Positions 7,920-17,106 of a stretch of DNA of 64,000 nucleotides are shown here, one piece after another (position 1 is the first letter of the stretch; each line of letters starts with the position of its first letter). Location of the stretch: NCBI RefSeq assembly GCF_000024345.1, contig NC_013729.1, forward strand, positions 5,828,001 to 5,892,000, given 5' to 3'. Origin of the DNA: Kribbella flavida DSM 17836 (GTDB lineage: Bacteria > Actinomycetota > Actinomycetes > Propionibacteriales > Kribbellaceae). Both the position numbers and the translations under genes were made by a program. Below the pieces are notes generated by a model. That model had not been told where the DNA came from, did not search any database, and saw nothing but the letters and a program-made list of their open reading frames with translations.

Positions 7920-9529
7920 TGCTTCTCCTCCACCACGGTTGGCACGCCCCGGCGCAGCAGCGCCCGGGCATCCGGACGGTCGACGACAACCGCCACGGCG
8001 GCGTACACGGTCACCACGGCGAGGCCGGACAGCACCGCGAACACCAAGGCACTCCCCCAGCCACCGTCCCCAGCCGGCAGCGAGACGGCCCAGCCGGCCG
8101 CACCCGCCAGGACAGCGCCGACCACGGCAGCGACAGTCGCACGCGACAACCCTTGCAGCACACCAGCTCCGGCGACCCGCTGCAACACCACGAGCAGTAC
8201 TACCGCGCCTGCGAGCATCCCCACCGACATCGCCGCGGCCAGTGCGGGTACGGCGTCCCAGTGCAGCGTCAGGACGAGTCCGGCGACCGCCACGAGCAGC
8301 CAGGCGCCGCCAGTGACGAGCGCGACCGCACGACCGGTGTGCCGTGCGTAGAGCACCCGCCCGAGATGCATCAGTACGGCGAACCCGATGATCGCCGGGG
8401 CGAACGCGACCAGTCCGTTCGCCAGTGACGAGGCCTGCGTCTCCTGCACCCGTCCGTCGTCGTACGCGAAGATCCGGGCGACCGGGATCGCCGTACCGAT
8501 CAGCAGCGCGGCACCGGCACCCCCGGCCAGCATGACCGCGCGGGTCGACGTCGCGGCGTACAGGTCGAAGGCGGCGTCGTCCCTCGCCTCGAACGCCGCT
8601 GCCAGCCGCGGGAACACCGCAGTGGTGATCGGGACCGCCAGTACGGCGTACGGCAGCAGGTAGACCGCGTTGGCCCAGGTGTAGACGGCGATGCTGCCCG
8701 GCACGCCCCGGTGATTCGCCAGGTAGGTGGTGACCAGGAAGGCGACCTGCTGCGCGACCAGTACGGCGAGGCCGGCCGCTGCGAGCTTGCGCAGTACGGG
8801 ACCGACGCCGGGATCCAGCCGGAGCGTGGGGCGGATCGGCAGCCGCAGCACGAGCATTGGCACCAGCACGGTCAGCGCCAGAGCGACCACACCCGCGGTG
8901 GTCCCCCAGGCGAGCAGGTCGGACGCACCACGCGACGCCTGATCCGCCACCGGCGCCTCAGCGGCGAAGAGCAAGTAGGTGGCGACCACGACGAGGCTGG
9001 AGATCAGCGGCGCGAGCGCTCCGGCGGCGAACCGCTTGTGCGACTGCAGCACAGCCGTAGCGATCACCGCGAGCGCATAGCCGAACACCTGCGGCACGAA
9101 GATCACCAGCATCCGCGTGGCCGTCGCCTCCGAGCCACTGCACTCCGGGCCCGCGTCGAGCATCGCCGACGTGTACTGCGAGGCCAGAAGCCAAGCCAGC
9201 AAGGCGAACGGGGCCAGCAGCACCACCGACCAGGTGAGCAGCGCACCGATGATCCGGCCCTGTGCGGCGCGATCGCCCCGAGCCACGGGACCGGCCAGCA
9301 CGGGAATCACCGCACCGGCGAGCGCACCGCCGACCACGACCTCGAACAGTACGTTGGGCAACTGGTTCGCCGTCGCGTAGGCCTCGGCCAGACAGCCCGC
9401 ACCGACCGTTTTGGAGAAGACCAGCCAGCGACCGAAACCGACCACCCGGGCCAGCACCGTGACGCCCGCGACGAGCAACGCGGCCCGGGCGATCCGCCCG
9501 CCCGCACTCACCGCGGGCTCACTGCCCAC
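7916..9529 (-). CDS. murJ: MurJ/MviN-family lipid II flippase
   Basis: This 537-residue polytopic membrane protein has 13-14 hydrophobic segments. The start region (VTVLARVVGFGRWLVFSKTVG, then AYATANQLPNVLFEVVVGGAL) is characteristic of the MviN/MurJ group of the MOP exporter superfamily. The family moves lipid-linked peptidoglycan precursor across the membrane. It lacks the long cytoplasmic pseudokinase extension of mycobacterial MviN. It overlaps the upstream MraY-like gene by 11 bases and the downstream glycosyltransferase by 4. A paralogue elsewhere could be the essential copy, so its exact cargo is unproven. Confidence 0.85.
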   Translation of the reverse strand: MGSEPAVSAGGRIARAALLVAGVTVLARVVGFGRWLVFSKTVGAGCLAEAYATANQLPNVLFEVVVGGALAGAVIPVLAGPVARGDRAAQGRIIGALLTWSVVLLAPFALLAWLLASQYTSAMLDAGPECSGSEATATRMLVIFVPQVFGYALAVIATAVLQSHKRFAAGALAPLISSLVVVATYLLFAAEAPVADQASRGASDLLAWGTTAGVVALALTVLVPMLVLRLPIRPTLRLDPGVGPVLRKLAAAGLAVLVAQQVAFLVTTYLANHRGVPGSIAVYTWANAVYLLPYAVLAVPITTAVFPRLAAAFEARDDAAFDLYAATSTRAVMLAGGAGAALLIGTAIPVARIFAYDDGRVQETQASSLANGLVAFAPAIIGFAVLMHLGRVLYARHTGRAVALVTGGAWLLVAVAGLVLTLHWDAVPALAAAMSVGMLAGAVVLLVVLQRVAGAGVLQGLSRATVAAVVGAVLAGAAGWAVSLPAGDGGWGSALVFAVLSGLAVVTVYAAVAVVVDRPDARALLRRGVPTVVEEKQ

Positions 9530-10340
9530 TCACTGGCCGTCGGCCCCACTGGTCGATCTTGTCGAGCACCGGCGTGTTCGCGATCACCTTGGTGAAGCTG
9601 ACCTTCTCGCTGGCCAGGTTGAGCGCGACGACCGCACCGAGCGCAAGCACCTTCAACGGACGCGGCAGCGACGCGGCCAGCGCCGTACCGGTGATCGCAC
9701 CCAGCCCGTTGGCGCCGCAGTCACCGAGCATCGAGCGCTCACCGAGGTCGGCGGGAGCCGCTGCGACCGCCGCGCCCACCACCGCGGCCGCGGGCCCACC
9801 GCCGATGACAGCTACCGGAGCGCTCACCGCGGCGACCGCCTTCAGCGCGCGGCCCGGCCGAAGGTCCAGCAGGTTCGCGAGGTTCGCCGTGCCGGCGATC
9901 AGCGCGCCGTCCGCGATGATGTCGCCGACCGCGCCGACGCCCTTCGTGCGCCGGGGAAGCAGCGACGCCGCAGCCAGCGCGGCCGCGCCGACGCCGAGGA
10001 TCTTGACCGAACCGCTGGTGACCTCGCCACGCTTGAGCGCGCTCAGGTGCCCGCGAAAGCCTTTCGTGTCGGTGGCGCCCGCCAGGTCGTCGTACGCGCC
10101 GACCGCGCCGGACACCGCGCCGGCCAGCAGCGCGGCGGTCTTCACCCGGCCCTTGGCTCCGCTCAGCGCGACACCGGCCAGCGCACCGGCGACCGCGACC
10201 GGGCCCTCGAGCAGCGTGACCGTCTCGCCCCGGTGGTTCGTGCGCTCGAACGGCGCCCGGTTCTCCTTCGGCAGCTTCGCCGCGGCGCGTTCCAGCCCTG
10301 CGGTCGTCGCGGCCGCGACCACCGCACCGAACAGGCCCAT
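9519..10340 (-). CDS. MraY/WecA-like membrane phosphosugar transferase-related protein
   Basis: The 273-residue protein is very rich in Ala and Gly, with about eight hydrophobic stretches. Two motifs recall the polyprenyl-phosphate N-acetylhexosamine-1-phosphate transferases: AVGAYDDLAG for the first Asp pair (near residue 82) and MLGDCGANGLG for the FMGDxGS motif (near residue 206). It is shorter than MraY (about 360), so it may be a divergent or accessory form. It overlaps the steB stop by 1 base (TGATG-type) and runs into murJ with an 11-base overlap. A role with lipid-linked precursors is inferred from motifs plus neighbours. Confidence 0.68.
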   Translation of the reverse strand: MGLFGAVVAAATTAGLERAAAKLPKENRAPFERTNHRGETVTLLEGPVAVAGALAGVALSGAKGRVKTAALLAGAVSGAVGAYDDLAGATDTKGFRGHLSALKRGEVTSGSVKILGVGAAALAAASLLPRRTKGVGAVGDIIADGALIAGTANLANLLDLRPGRALKAVAAVSAPVAVIGGGPAAAVVGAAVAAAPADLGERSMLGDCGANGLGAITGTALAASLPRPLKVLALGAVVALNLASEKVSFTKVIANTPVLDKIDQWGRRPVSGQ

Positions 10341-11284
10341 CAGTTCTCCTTCGCCTGCACCGCGGACGGCGCCACGCCGTTCTTCGCGTCAACCCCGCCG
10401 TACTGACCGGCCTTGCCGCCGGCCTGCTCGACCAGGGCGAACACCACGGTCGCCTGGCCGCTCGGCATGTTCGCCACGTCGACCGAGGAGACGACCTTGG
10501 TCGCGTCACCGTCGCCGCGCAACGCCTTCAGCAGGCCGCCGTTCTGCGCGCTCTCCGGCGTGCCCGCGACGACCACGCCCGCACTGCCCAGGTCCAGCCC
10601 TTCGGCGAAGTCCACCGCGTCGGTGTACGACGAGTTGTCCGGCGCCGGCGTCGGCGGCTTGGCCGCGACCACGATGACGAGCGTCGCCCGGTCCTTCGGC
10701 GTCGGCTTCACCGACAGCAGCTTGGAGTCGCCCAGCCCGCTGAGGATCTTGGTCGCCTCGGTGTCGACGGGCTTGTTCGCCTCCTTGGCGAGCACCGCGC
10801 GAGCCGCGATCAGCCCGGCCCGCTGGTAGGTGTTGCTGTCGGTCGGAAAGGTGATGTCGGCGGTGACGAGCTCGTTCACCAGCGGCTCGACCAGCTGACG
10901 CTGTCCGGGGTCGAACAGCTTGCTGTCCAGCGACATCCGGGTGGTCACCTGGCCGCCGGCCTTCTCGACCGACTCCTGCAGCGTGTTCGCCAGGTCGCCC
11001 TCGGCCTCGGGCATCGTGACGATGGCGACCTTCTGGTTGGTCAGCTTGCCGTCGGTCAGCCCGGCGGTCACCTTGGCCACGTAGTCGTCGCGGTACTTGT
11101 CCAGCGACTTGGCCTGGATCGCCTCGGTCCGGGCCTGCTCCAGCGCCGCCCGGTCCCGGTCCGCCTGGGCCTGGACGAGCTCGGTCCCGGTGCCCTTCAG
11201 CGGTCCGGCACCGAGTACCACGCCGGCCCCGAGGGCGAAGAAGATCGCCACGATCGAGACGATGTGGTAGCGAAAGTCGATCAC
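10340..11284 (-). CDS. steB: SteB/MctB-family envelope protein
   Basis: I place the start at GTG 11284 (residues VIDFRYHIVSIVAIFFALG), which overlaps the steA stop as GTGA; upstream in-frame Met codons would add out-of-family Arg/Gly-rich sequence. The 314-residue product has one N-terminal transmembrane helix (about 7-27), a charged helical region (30-70) and a large exported domain. The family includes corynebacterial SteB and M. tuberculosis Rv1698 (MctB), described in connection with cell division/envelope integrity and copper resistance. Pairing with steA favours the division role here. A basic, Asn-ended tail completes it. Confidence 0.85.
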   Translation of the reverse strand: MIDFRYHIVSIVAIFFALGAGVVLGAGPLKGTGTELVQAQADRDRAALEQARTEAIQAKSLDKYRDDYVAKVTAGLTDGKLTNQKVAIVTMPEAEGDLANTLQESVEKAGGQVTTRMSLDSKLFDPGQRQLVEPLVNELVTADITFPTDSNTYQRAGLIAARAVLAKEANKPVDTEATKILSGLGDSKLLSVKPTPKDRATLVIVVAAKPPTPAPDNSSYTDAVDFAEGLDLGSAGVVVAGTPESAQNGGLLKALRGDGDATKVVSSVDVANMPSGQATVVFALVEQAGGKAGQYGGVDAKNGVAPSAVQAKEN

Positions 11285-12462
11285 GTGAACAGCTCCCGGA
11301 TGTGGAAGTAGATTTCGTTCCAGCGCGCCCGCAGGATCGACCAGAGCACGTCGTCGGCTCCGATGGCGACCATCGCGACCCCGAGCGCGAACAGCCCGGA
11401 CACGACCAGCGAGACCATCTGGAAGGTGGAGACGCGGCTGCGGTACAGCCGGCCGACTCCCTTGGCGTCCACCAGCTTGGCACCGACCCGCAACCGGGTG
11501 ATGAACGTGCTGGCCATCCCGGCGCGTCCCTTGTCCAGGAACTCCACCAGCGAGTTGTGGGTGCCGACCGCGACGATCAGCGAGGCGCCCTTGGAGTCGG
11601 CCAGCAGCATCGCGACGTCCTCGCTGGTGCCGGCCGCGGGGAACTCGATCGAGTCCACGCCGAGCCGCTCCAGCCGCTCCGAGCCCGGCGCGCGGCCGTC
11701 CCGGTAGGCGTGCACGACCACCTCGGCGCCGCACTTCAGCGTCTCGTCCTTGACCGAGTCCATGTCGCCGACGATCAGGTCCGGGACGTAGCCGTTCTCC
11801 ACCAGGGCGTCGGCGCCGCCGTCGACACCGATCAGGACCGGCCGGTACTCGCGGATGTAGGGGCGCAGCGCGACCAGGTCCTCGCGGTAGTCGTAGCCGC
11901 GGACCACGATCAGCACGTGCTTGCCGTCCATCACCGTGTGCACCGCGGGCACACCGACACCGTCGAGCAGCAGGTCCCGCTCGCGGCGCAGGTACTCCAG
12001 GGTGTTGGCGGTGAACGCCTCCAGCTGGGTCGACAGCCCGGCGCGGGCGTCGTCCATCAGCTGCGCGACGGTCTGGCTGTCCTGGACGACGCCCTTGGCG
12101 ACCACTTCCTCGCCGCGGTACAGCACGCCGTCGTGCAGGCGGACCCGCTCGCCCTCGTGCAGGACGGAGAAGACCTCGCGGCCGACGCCGTCGACCAGTG
12201 GGATGCCGGCCTCGACCAGGATCTCCGGACCCAGGTTCGGGTAGCGGCCGCTGATCGAGTCGGCGACGTTGACCACGGCGGCGATCTGGCAGTCGACCAG
12301 CGCCTCGGCGCTGACCCGGTCCAGGTCGAGGTGGTCGATGACGGCGATCTCCCCCGGCTTCAGCCGTTTGGTGAGATTCTTGGTACGTCGGTCCAGCCGA
12401 ACCACTCCGGTGGTGCCGGGCAGCTCAGTGGGGCGTGCTCTACGCAGGCTGGGCAGTCTCAT
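11281..12462 (-). CDS. steA: SteA-like cytokinetic/envelope protein
   Basis: From ATG 12462 (MRLPSLRRARPTELPG) the protein has 393 residues. The middle (GVDGGADALVENGYVPDLIVGDMDSV) is a thiamin-pyrophosphokinase-like domain, which in this family is thought to be structural or ligand-binding rather than a true kinase. Near the C-terminus a hydrophobic helix (MVSLVVSGLFALGVAMVAIG) anchors it in the membrane. SteA partners SteB at the division site in Corynebacterium. It heads the chain steA-steB-MraY-like-murJ-GT4-pyrG-NUDIX, in which gaps are overlaps or at most 21 bases. A longer open frame upstream to 12576 lacks family similarity and was not used. Confidence 0.86.
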   Translation of the reverse strand: MRLPSLRRARPTELPGTTGVVRLDRRTKNLTKRLKPGEIAVIDHLDLDRVSAEALVDCQIAAVVNVADSISGRYPNLGPEILVEAGIPLVDGVGREVFSVLHEGERVRLHDGVLYRGEEVVAKGVVQDSQTVAQLMDDARAGLSTQLEAFTANTLEYLRRERDLLLDGVGVPAVHTVMDGKHVLIVVRGYDYREDLVALRPYIREYRPVLIGVDGGADALVENGYVPDLIVGDMDSVKDETLKCGAEVVVHAYRDGRAPGSERLERLGVDSIEFPAAGTSEDVAMLLADSKGASLIVAVGTHNSLVEFLDKGRAGMASTFITRLRVGAKLVDAKGVGRLYRSRVSTFQMVSLVVSGLFALGVAMVAIGADDVLWSILRARWNEIYFHIRELFT

Positions 12463-12601
12463 CGCGCTCTCATCCTGCCATGTCAAGAGCCCCCGACCGG
12501 CAATTCGACGGCGGCCTGGGGGACATTCGTCGCGAAGTCCCCGGGTGACGGTGGGTGAATCATCCTTTCGACCCATCCGGACGCCGAGGGCTGACCGGCG
12601 A

Positions 12602-14326
12602 TCAGCGCTTGCGCTTGCGCGGCTTGGTGTGACGCTGCGCGGCCAGCGCGAGCAGCTCCTCGGCGTGGGCCTGGGCGGCGTCGGAGTTCTCCAGCCCGGC
12701 CATCATCCGGGACAGCTCCTTGAGCCGGCCGTCGTCGTCCAGGGCGACCAGGCCGCTGGTGGTGACGGAGCCGTCGTCGCTCTTCAGCACCACCGCGTGC
12801 CGGTCCGCGAACGCGGCGACCTGCGGCAGGTGCGTCACCACGATCACCTGTGCCTTCTCGGCCAGCCGAGCGAGTCGTTTGCCGACCTCGACCGCGGCCC
12901 GGCCACCGATGCCGGCGTCGATCTCGTCGAACACCAGCGTCGGCACCGGGTGGGTGTCGGACAGGATCACCTCGAGCGCCAGCATCACCCGGGACAGCTC
13001 ACCGCCGGACGCCGCCTTCTGCAGCGGCCGCGCCGGGCTGCCCGGGTTGGCCGCGAAGCAGAACTCGATCTCGTCGGCGCCGTACGGCCCCGGGGTGGTC
13101 TCGTGCACCTCGACCGTGAGGGTCGCGTGCGGCATCGCCAGCCCGCTCAGCTCGTCGGACACAAGCACACCGAGGCGCTCGGCAGCCTCCTTGCGGGCCG
13201 CGCCGATCTGACGACCCAGCTCGGCCAGCTGCTCCTGCAGCTCGGCCCGCTCCGCGGTCAGTTGCTCGACCCGCTCGTCACTGCCGTCCAGCTCGGTCAA
13301 CCGCTCCGCGGACCGCTTCGCCCACTCGATCACCTCGTCGACGGTGCCCTCGGCATCGCCGTACTTGCGGATCAGGCCGGTCAGCAGGCTCCGCCGCTCG
13401 CTGACCACCGCCAGCCGCGCCGGGTCGGTGTCGACGTCCGTCGCGTACGACGAGAGCTCGCCGGCCAGGTCCGCCGCGAGATAGCCCAGCTCACCGGCCC
13501 GGTCGGCCAGCTCGGCCAGCTTCGCGTCGTGCTCCCGCTCGCCGTCGAGCACCTGCTTGGCCAGCGCGAGCAGGCCCAGCACGTCGTTCGGCCGGGTGGA
13601 GTCGAGGTCCTCGGCCGCCAGCGCCCCGGCCGCCGTGGTCGCGGCGTTCCGCAGGCCGTCGGCGTACGCCAGCCGGTCCTCCTCGGCCGCGAGCTCGACG
13701 TCCTCGCCGGGCCGCGGCTCCGCCTTGGCGATCTCGTCCAGCCCGAACCGGAGCAGGTCCGCCTCGGCCAGCCGGTCGCGCTGCCGGGTGGTCAGCTCGG
13801 TCAGCTCCGCCTCGACCTCCCGGTGCCGCCGGTACGCCGACATGTAGTCGCTCAGCGGCACCAGCACCGGCTCGCCGGCGAAGGTGTCCAGCGTTTCCCG
13901 CTGCCGGGCGGGCTGCAGCAGCCGCCACTGGTCCGCCTGGCCGTGGATCGCGACCAGGTCCCCGGAGACCTCGGCGAGCACCGAGACCGGGACGGACGCA
14001 CCGCCCAGGAACGCCCGCGACCGGCCCTCGGCCGACAGCTCACGGGCGATCAGCAGCTCGTCGTCGTCCAGCTCGCCGCCACGGTCCTCGGCCTGCCGCA
14101 CGATCGACTTCGGCACCGCGCTCGCCCGGCCCTCGACCCGGGCCCGCCGCACGCCGTGCCGGACCAGGCCGCTGTCGGCCCGGCCGCCGAGCAGCATGTT
14201 CACCCCGGTGACGACCATCGTCTTGCCGGCCCCGGTCTCGCCGGTGACCGCGGTGAACCCCGGATCGAGGTCCAGCGTGGCGTCCTCGATCACGCCCAGC
14301 CCGGTGATGCGGATCTCCGACAACAT
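12602..14326 (-). CDS. recN: DNA repair protein RecN
   Basis: This 574-residue SMC-like ATPase opens with MLSEIRITGLGVIEDATLDL and the Walker A GETGAGKT at 29-36. The middle is a long Glu/Ala/Arg-rich coiled coil (about 150-370). The C-terminal ATPase half has the ABC signature LQKAASGGELSRVMLALE and Walker B TLVFDEIDAGIGG. RecN organises broken DNA ends during recombinational repair. The C-terminus is strongly basic (KPRKRKR). ATG 14326 directly abuts the stop codon of the NAD kinase gene, the same order as in mycobacteria. Confidence 0.96.
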   Translation of the reverse strand: MLSEIRITGLGVIEDATLDLDPGFTAVTGETGAGKTMVVTGVNMLLGGRADSGLVRHGVRRARVEGRASAVPKSIVRQAEDRGGELDDDELLIARELSAEGRSRAFLGGASVPVSVLAEVSGDLVAIHGQADQWRLLQPARQRETLDTFAGEPVLVPLSDYMSAYRRHREVEAELTELTTRQRDRLAEADLLRFGLDEIAKAEPRPGEDVELAAEEDRLAYADGLRNAATTAAGALAAEDLDSTRPNDVLGLLALAKQVLDGEREHDAKLAELADRAGELGYLAADLAGELSSYATDVDTDPARLAVVSERRSLLTGLIRKYGDAEGTVDEVIEWAKRSAERLTELDGSDERVEQLTAERAELQEQLAELGRQIGAARKEAAERLGVLVSDELSGLAMPHATLTVEVHETTPGPYGADEIEFCFAANPGSPARPLQKAASGGELSRVMLALEVILSDTHPVPTLVFDEIDAGIGGRAAVEVGKRLARLAEKAQVIVVTHLPQVAAFADRHAVVLKSDDGSVTTSGLVALDDDGRLKELSRMMAGLENSDAAQAHAEELLALAAQRHTKPRKRKR

Positions 14327-15280
14327 CTAGATCTCCTCTTGTGCACTTCGCTTGCGGCGGTGCTCGGCGGCACCGCGCCAGCCCAGTACGGGCAGATCGA
14401 ACTTGGCGACCAGCCGGTCGGTGAAGGACGCCTCGTGCGCCCGGGCCAGCCGGACCGGGGTCTTGCCGCGGCGGACCTGGATCCGGGCCCCGGGCGGGAC
14501 CTCGACCATCCGCCGGCCGTCGCACCACAGCACGCCGCGGCCGTGCCAGGCGGCGATCAGCTCGACCGTCAGCTGCGAACCCGGCGCCACCACGATCGGC
14601 CGGGAGAACAACGCGTGCGCGCTCAGCGGCACCAGCAGGATCGCCTCGACGTCGGGCCACACGACCGGCCCGCCGGCCGAGAACGCGTACGCCGTACTGC
14701 CGGTCGGGGTGGCGACCACGACCCCGTCGCAGCCCCACCGGGACAACGGGCGGCCGTCCACCTCGACCAGGACCTCGAGCATCTTCTCCCGGGCGGCCTT
14801 CTCGACGCTCGCCTCGTTCAGCGCCCAGGTGTCGAAGATCAGGTCGTCGCCGACGAACACGTCGACCGCCAGCGTCATCCGCTCCTCGACCGTGTAGCTG
14901 CGGTCCACCACGACCTCGACGATGCGCTCCAGGTCGTCCACCTCGGCCTCGGCCAGGAAGCCGACGTGGCCGAGGTTGACGCCGAGCACCGGCGTACCGT
15001 GCGGGCGGGCCAGCTCGGCGCCGCGCAGGATCGAGCCGTCGCCACCCAGCACGATGATCAGCTCGACGTCCTGGGCGGCCTTGTCCGGGTCGTCGGCGAT
15101 CTCGGCCGGGTCCAGCGCCAGCTCCTCGGCCTCGGCGCCGATCAGCCGGACCAGCAAGCCGGCCGCGGTCAGCAGCCGGTGCGCCTGACGGGCCACCTCG
15201 ACTGCGAGGTCGCGGCCGGTGTGCGTCACCAGCAGGACGCGGCGGGGCCCGGCTTCGATCGACTCGACCGGCTCAACCAC
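14327..15280 (-). CDS. nadK: NAD kinase
   Basis: The 317-residue cytosolic enzyme phosphorylates NAD to NADP. It shows the diagnostic GGDGS loop at residues 79-83, the NLGHVGFLAE motif and the conserved CDGVVVATPTGSTAYAFSAGGP region that forms the NAD site. The 24-base gap after tlyA and the zero-base junction with recN indicate one transcript. Length and motifs are typical of the actinobacterial PpnK group. Confidence 0.95.
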   Translation of the reverse strand: MVEPVESIEAGPRRVLLVTHTGRDLAVEVARQAHRLLTAAGLLVRLIGAEAEELALDPAEIADDPDKAAQDVELIIVLGGDGSILRGAELARPHGTPVLGVNLGHVGFLAEAEVDDLERIVEVVVDRSYTVEERMTLAVDVFVGDDLIFDTWALNEASVEKAAREKMLEVLVEVDGRPLSRWGCDGVVVATPTGSTAYAFSAGGPVVWPDVEAILLVPLSAHALFSRPIVVAPGSQLTVELIAAWHGRGVLWCDGRRMVEVPPGARIQVRRGKTPVRLARAHEASFTDRLVAKFDLPVLGWRGAAEHRRKRSAQEEI

Positions 15281-15304
15281 GACGCGGACCTGCCTTCTGC
15301 TCGC

Positions 15305-16123
15305 TCACTGCGGACCGCTCTCGACGGCGTCCCGGAGCATCGTCTCATCGAGTGGCGGTGCGGAACGCCGTATCCACAGGAAGTATTCGACATTTCCCGA
15401 CGGGCCCGGCAACGGACTCGCCGCCACCCCCTGCACGCCCCAGCCCAGCTCGGCCGCCTTGGCCGCCACGCCGCGGACCGCGTCGGCCCGCAGGTCGGGG
15501 TCACGGACGACGCCGCCCTTGCCGAGCCGCTCCTTGCCCACCTCGAACTGCGGCTTCACCATCAGCACCAGGTCGCCGTCGGGCTTCACCACGCCGAGCA
15601 GGGCCGGCAGCACCAGCGTCAGCGAGATGAAGCTGAGGTCGCTCACCACCAGGTCGACGGGGTCGCCGCCGATCGCGTCCAGGGTGAGGGTGCGGACGTT
15701 CGTCCGGTCCATCACGGTGACCCGGTCGTCGGTCTGCAGCGCCCAGACCAGCTGGCCGTAGCCAACGTCGACGGCGAGCACGCTCGCGGCGCCGTTGCGC
15801 AGCAGCACGTCGGTGAACCCGCCGGTGGACGCGCCCGCGTCCAGGCACCGCCGGCCCTTCACCTCGACGCCGCTGAACGCCTCCAGTGCGCCGACCAGCT
15901 TGTGTGCGCCCCGGCTCGCGTAGTTCGGGTCGTCGGTCTCGGAGGTGTCGACCAGGATCGGGGCGTCCGCGCCGACGCCGGTCGCCGGTTTGGTCGCGAC
16001 GGCGCCGGACACCTTGACCTTGCCGGCCGCGACCAGCTCACTCGCGTGCTCGCGGGACCTGGCCAGCCCACGCCGGACCAGCTCCGCGTCGAGCCGGGAC
16101 CGCTTGACGCCTCCTTTGGCCAC
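15305..16123 (-). CDS. tlyA: TlyA-family rRNA 2'-O-methyltransferase
   Basis: GTG 16123 gives a 272-residue protein of normal family size. The open frame runs much further upstream, but that sequence overlaps the preceding gene and is not conserved. Residues about 8-68 are an S4 RNA-binding domain (SRLDAELVRRGLARSREHASEL), followed by a Rossmann methyltransferase fold with CLDAGASTGGFTDVLL as the S-adenosylmethionine loop. TlyA methylates ribose 2'-OH groups on 16S and 23S rRNA in mycobacteria and controls capreomycin sensitivity there. The gene sits 13 bases after a coiled-coil protein gene. Confidence 0.93.
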   Translation of the reverse strand: MAKGGVKRSRLDAELVRRGLARSREHASELVAAGKVKVSGAVATKPATGVGADAPILVDTSETDDPNYASRGAHKLVGALEAFSGVEVKGRRCLDAGASTGGFTDVLLRNGAASVLAVDVGYGQLVWALQTDDRVTVMDRTNVRTLTLDAIGGDPVDLVVSDLSFISLTLVLPALLGVVKPDGDLVLMVKPQFEVGKERLGKGGVVRDPDLRADAVRGVAAKAAELGWGVQGVAASPLPGPSGNVEYFLWIRRSAPPLDETMLRDAVESGPQ

Positions 16124-16136
16124 GCAGCCCTTCCAG

Positions 16137-17105
16137 TCAGCCGCGGTCGCCCGGCTCGGCGTCCGCCTCCACCAACGCGCTCTGCAACCGCTCGTGCAGG
16201 TCCGCGTAAATCTCCGCATGCTCCCCGACCGGCAGCTCCCGCAACGCGTCGAGCCGCCCCATCGTCTCCTCCACCAACGGATGCACCCCTTCCTCGCCGT
16301 ACGCCGACCCGTGCGCCGCTGAGGCACGCTCGGCGTCGTAGGCGCTTTGCTCTCCGGCTGTGCTGTGAGCCGCCGGCCGGGCGTCAAGCGGATTGCCGCC
16401 GGACGTCGGTACGCCGCTGGGCGATCCCTCACCCTGCTGGCGTCCGAACGCAGGCCCTGGCTTGGGCGCGAAACCACCGGCCGGACCGGGCTTGGGAGCG
16501 AACCCACCAAGCGGACCAGGCTTGGGCACGAGGCCGCTCGGAGGACCAGGCGTGGGAGTGACCCCGCCGGGCGGACCCGGCCGTGGCGTGACGCCGGCCG
16601 GTGGTCCCGGCGTCGGCTCGACACCACCCGCTAGCCCACCTGCCTGCGCTGCCTCTTCGGCTTCCAACTCGGCCTGGAATTCAGCTTCTGCCCGCCGCTC
16701 GGCCTCCGCGGCCTCCGCCTCGGCCCGGGCCAGCACCTCGGCCTGCTCGGCTTCCAGCTCCGCCTGCAGCTCGGCCGCAGCCCGCCGCTCAGCTTCTTCC
16801 GCTTCCAGCTCGGCCTGGAACTCCGCCTCGGCCCGCCGCTCAGCCTCCGCGGCCTCCAGCTCGGCCCGTAGCTCAGCCTCGGCGCGCAGCTCGGCCTGCT
16901 CCAGTTCCGTCGGGGAATCGGCCGACGAGGCGTCCTGGACGGACGCCTGAAAGGCCTGCTCCGTGTCGACGCCCTCGTCGTTGTAGCCGTCCGGTTCCGG
17001 TTCGGTGTCGTAGTCCGGCACCGGCCGGTCCTCCGTCTCCGGGTCGAACCCGGGCTCGACGTCGGGATCGAACGGCGGAACCTGCTCGCCGGGGTGCTCG
17101 GTCAC
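16137..17105 (-). CDS. acidic coiled-coil and Pro-Gly repeat protein, unknown function
   Basis: GTG 17105 starts one base after the stop of the upstream gene; 322 residues. The layout is an acidic disordered head (about 1-70), then an Ala/Glu/Arg helix-former (about 75-165) containing two almost identical copies of AEAERRAEAEFQAELEAEEA, then six or so 9-10-residue repeats of the type GGVTPTPGPP (about 168-225), then a short folded-looking C-terminus (EETMGRLDALRELPVGEHAEIYADLHERLQSAL). Only that last part resembles the small conserved protein usually found between tlyA and the HAD phosphatase in actinobacteria (Rv1693 position). The repeat-rich head looks like a lineage-specific addition. No signal peptide. 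Confidence 0.75.
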   Translation of the reverse strand: MTEHPGEQVPPFDPDVEPGFDPETEDRPVPDYDTEPEPDGYNDEGVDTEQAFQASVQDASSADSPTELEQAELRAEAELRAELEAAEAERRAEAEFQAELEAEEAERRAAAELQAELEAEQAEVLARAEAEAAEAERRAEAEFQAELEAEEAAQAGGLAGGVEPTPGPPAGVTPRPGPPGGVTPTPGPPSGLVPKPGPLGGFAPKPGPAGGFAPKPGPAFGRQQGEGSPSGVPTSGGNPLDARPAAHSTAGEQSAYDAERASAAHGSAYGEEGVHPLVEETMGRLDALRELPVGEHAEIYADLHERLQSALVEADAEPGDRG

Positions 17106-17106
17106 G

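Noticed and set aside
12269..16561. 1430-residue open frame on the plus strand
   Set aside because: It is antisense to recN, NAD kinase and tlyA, which have clear motifs; composition is the His/Arg/Gln/Gly pattern of a high-GC shadow frame.
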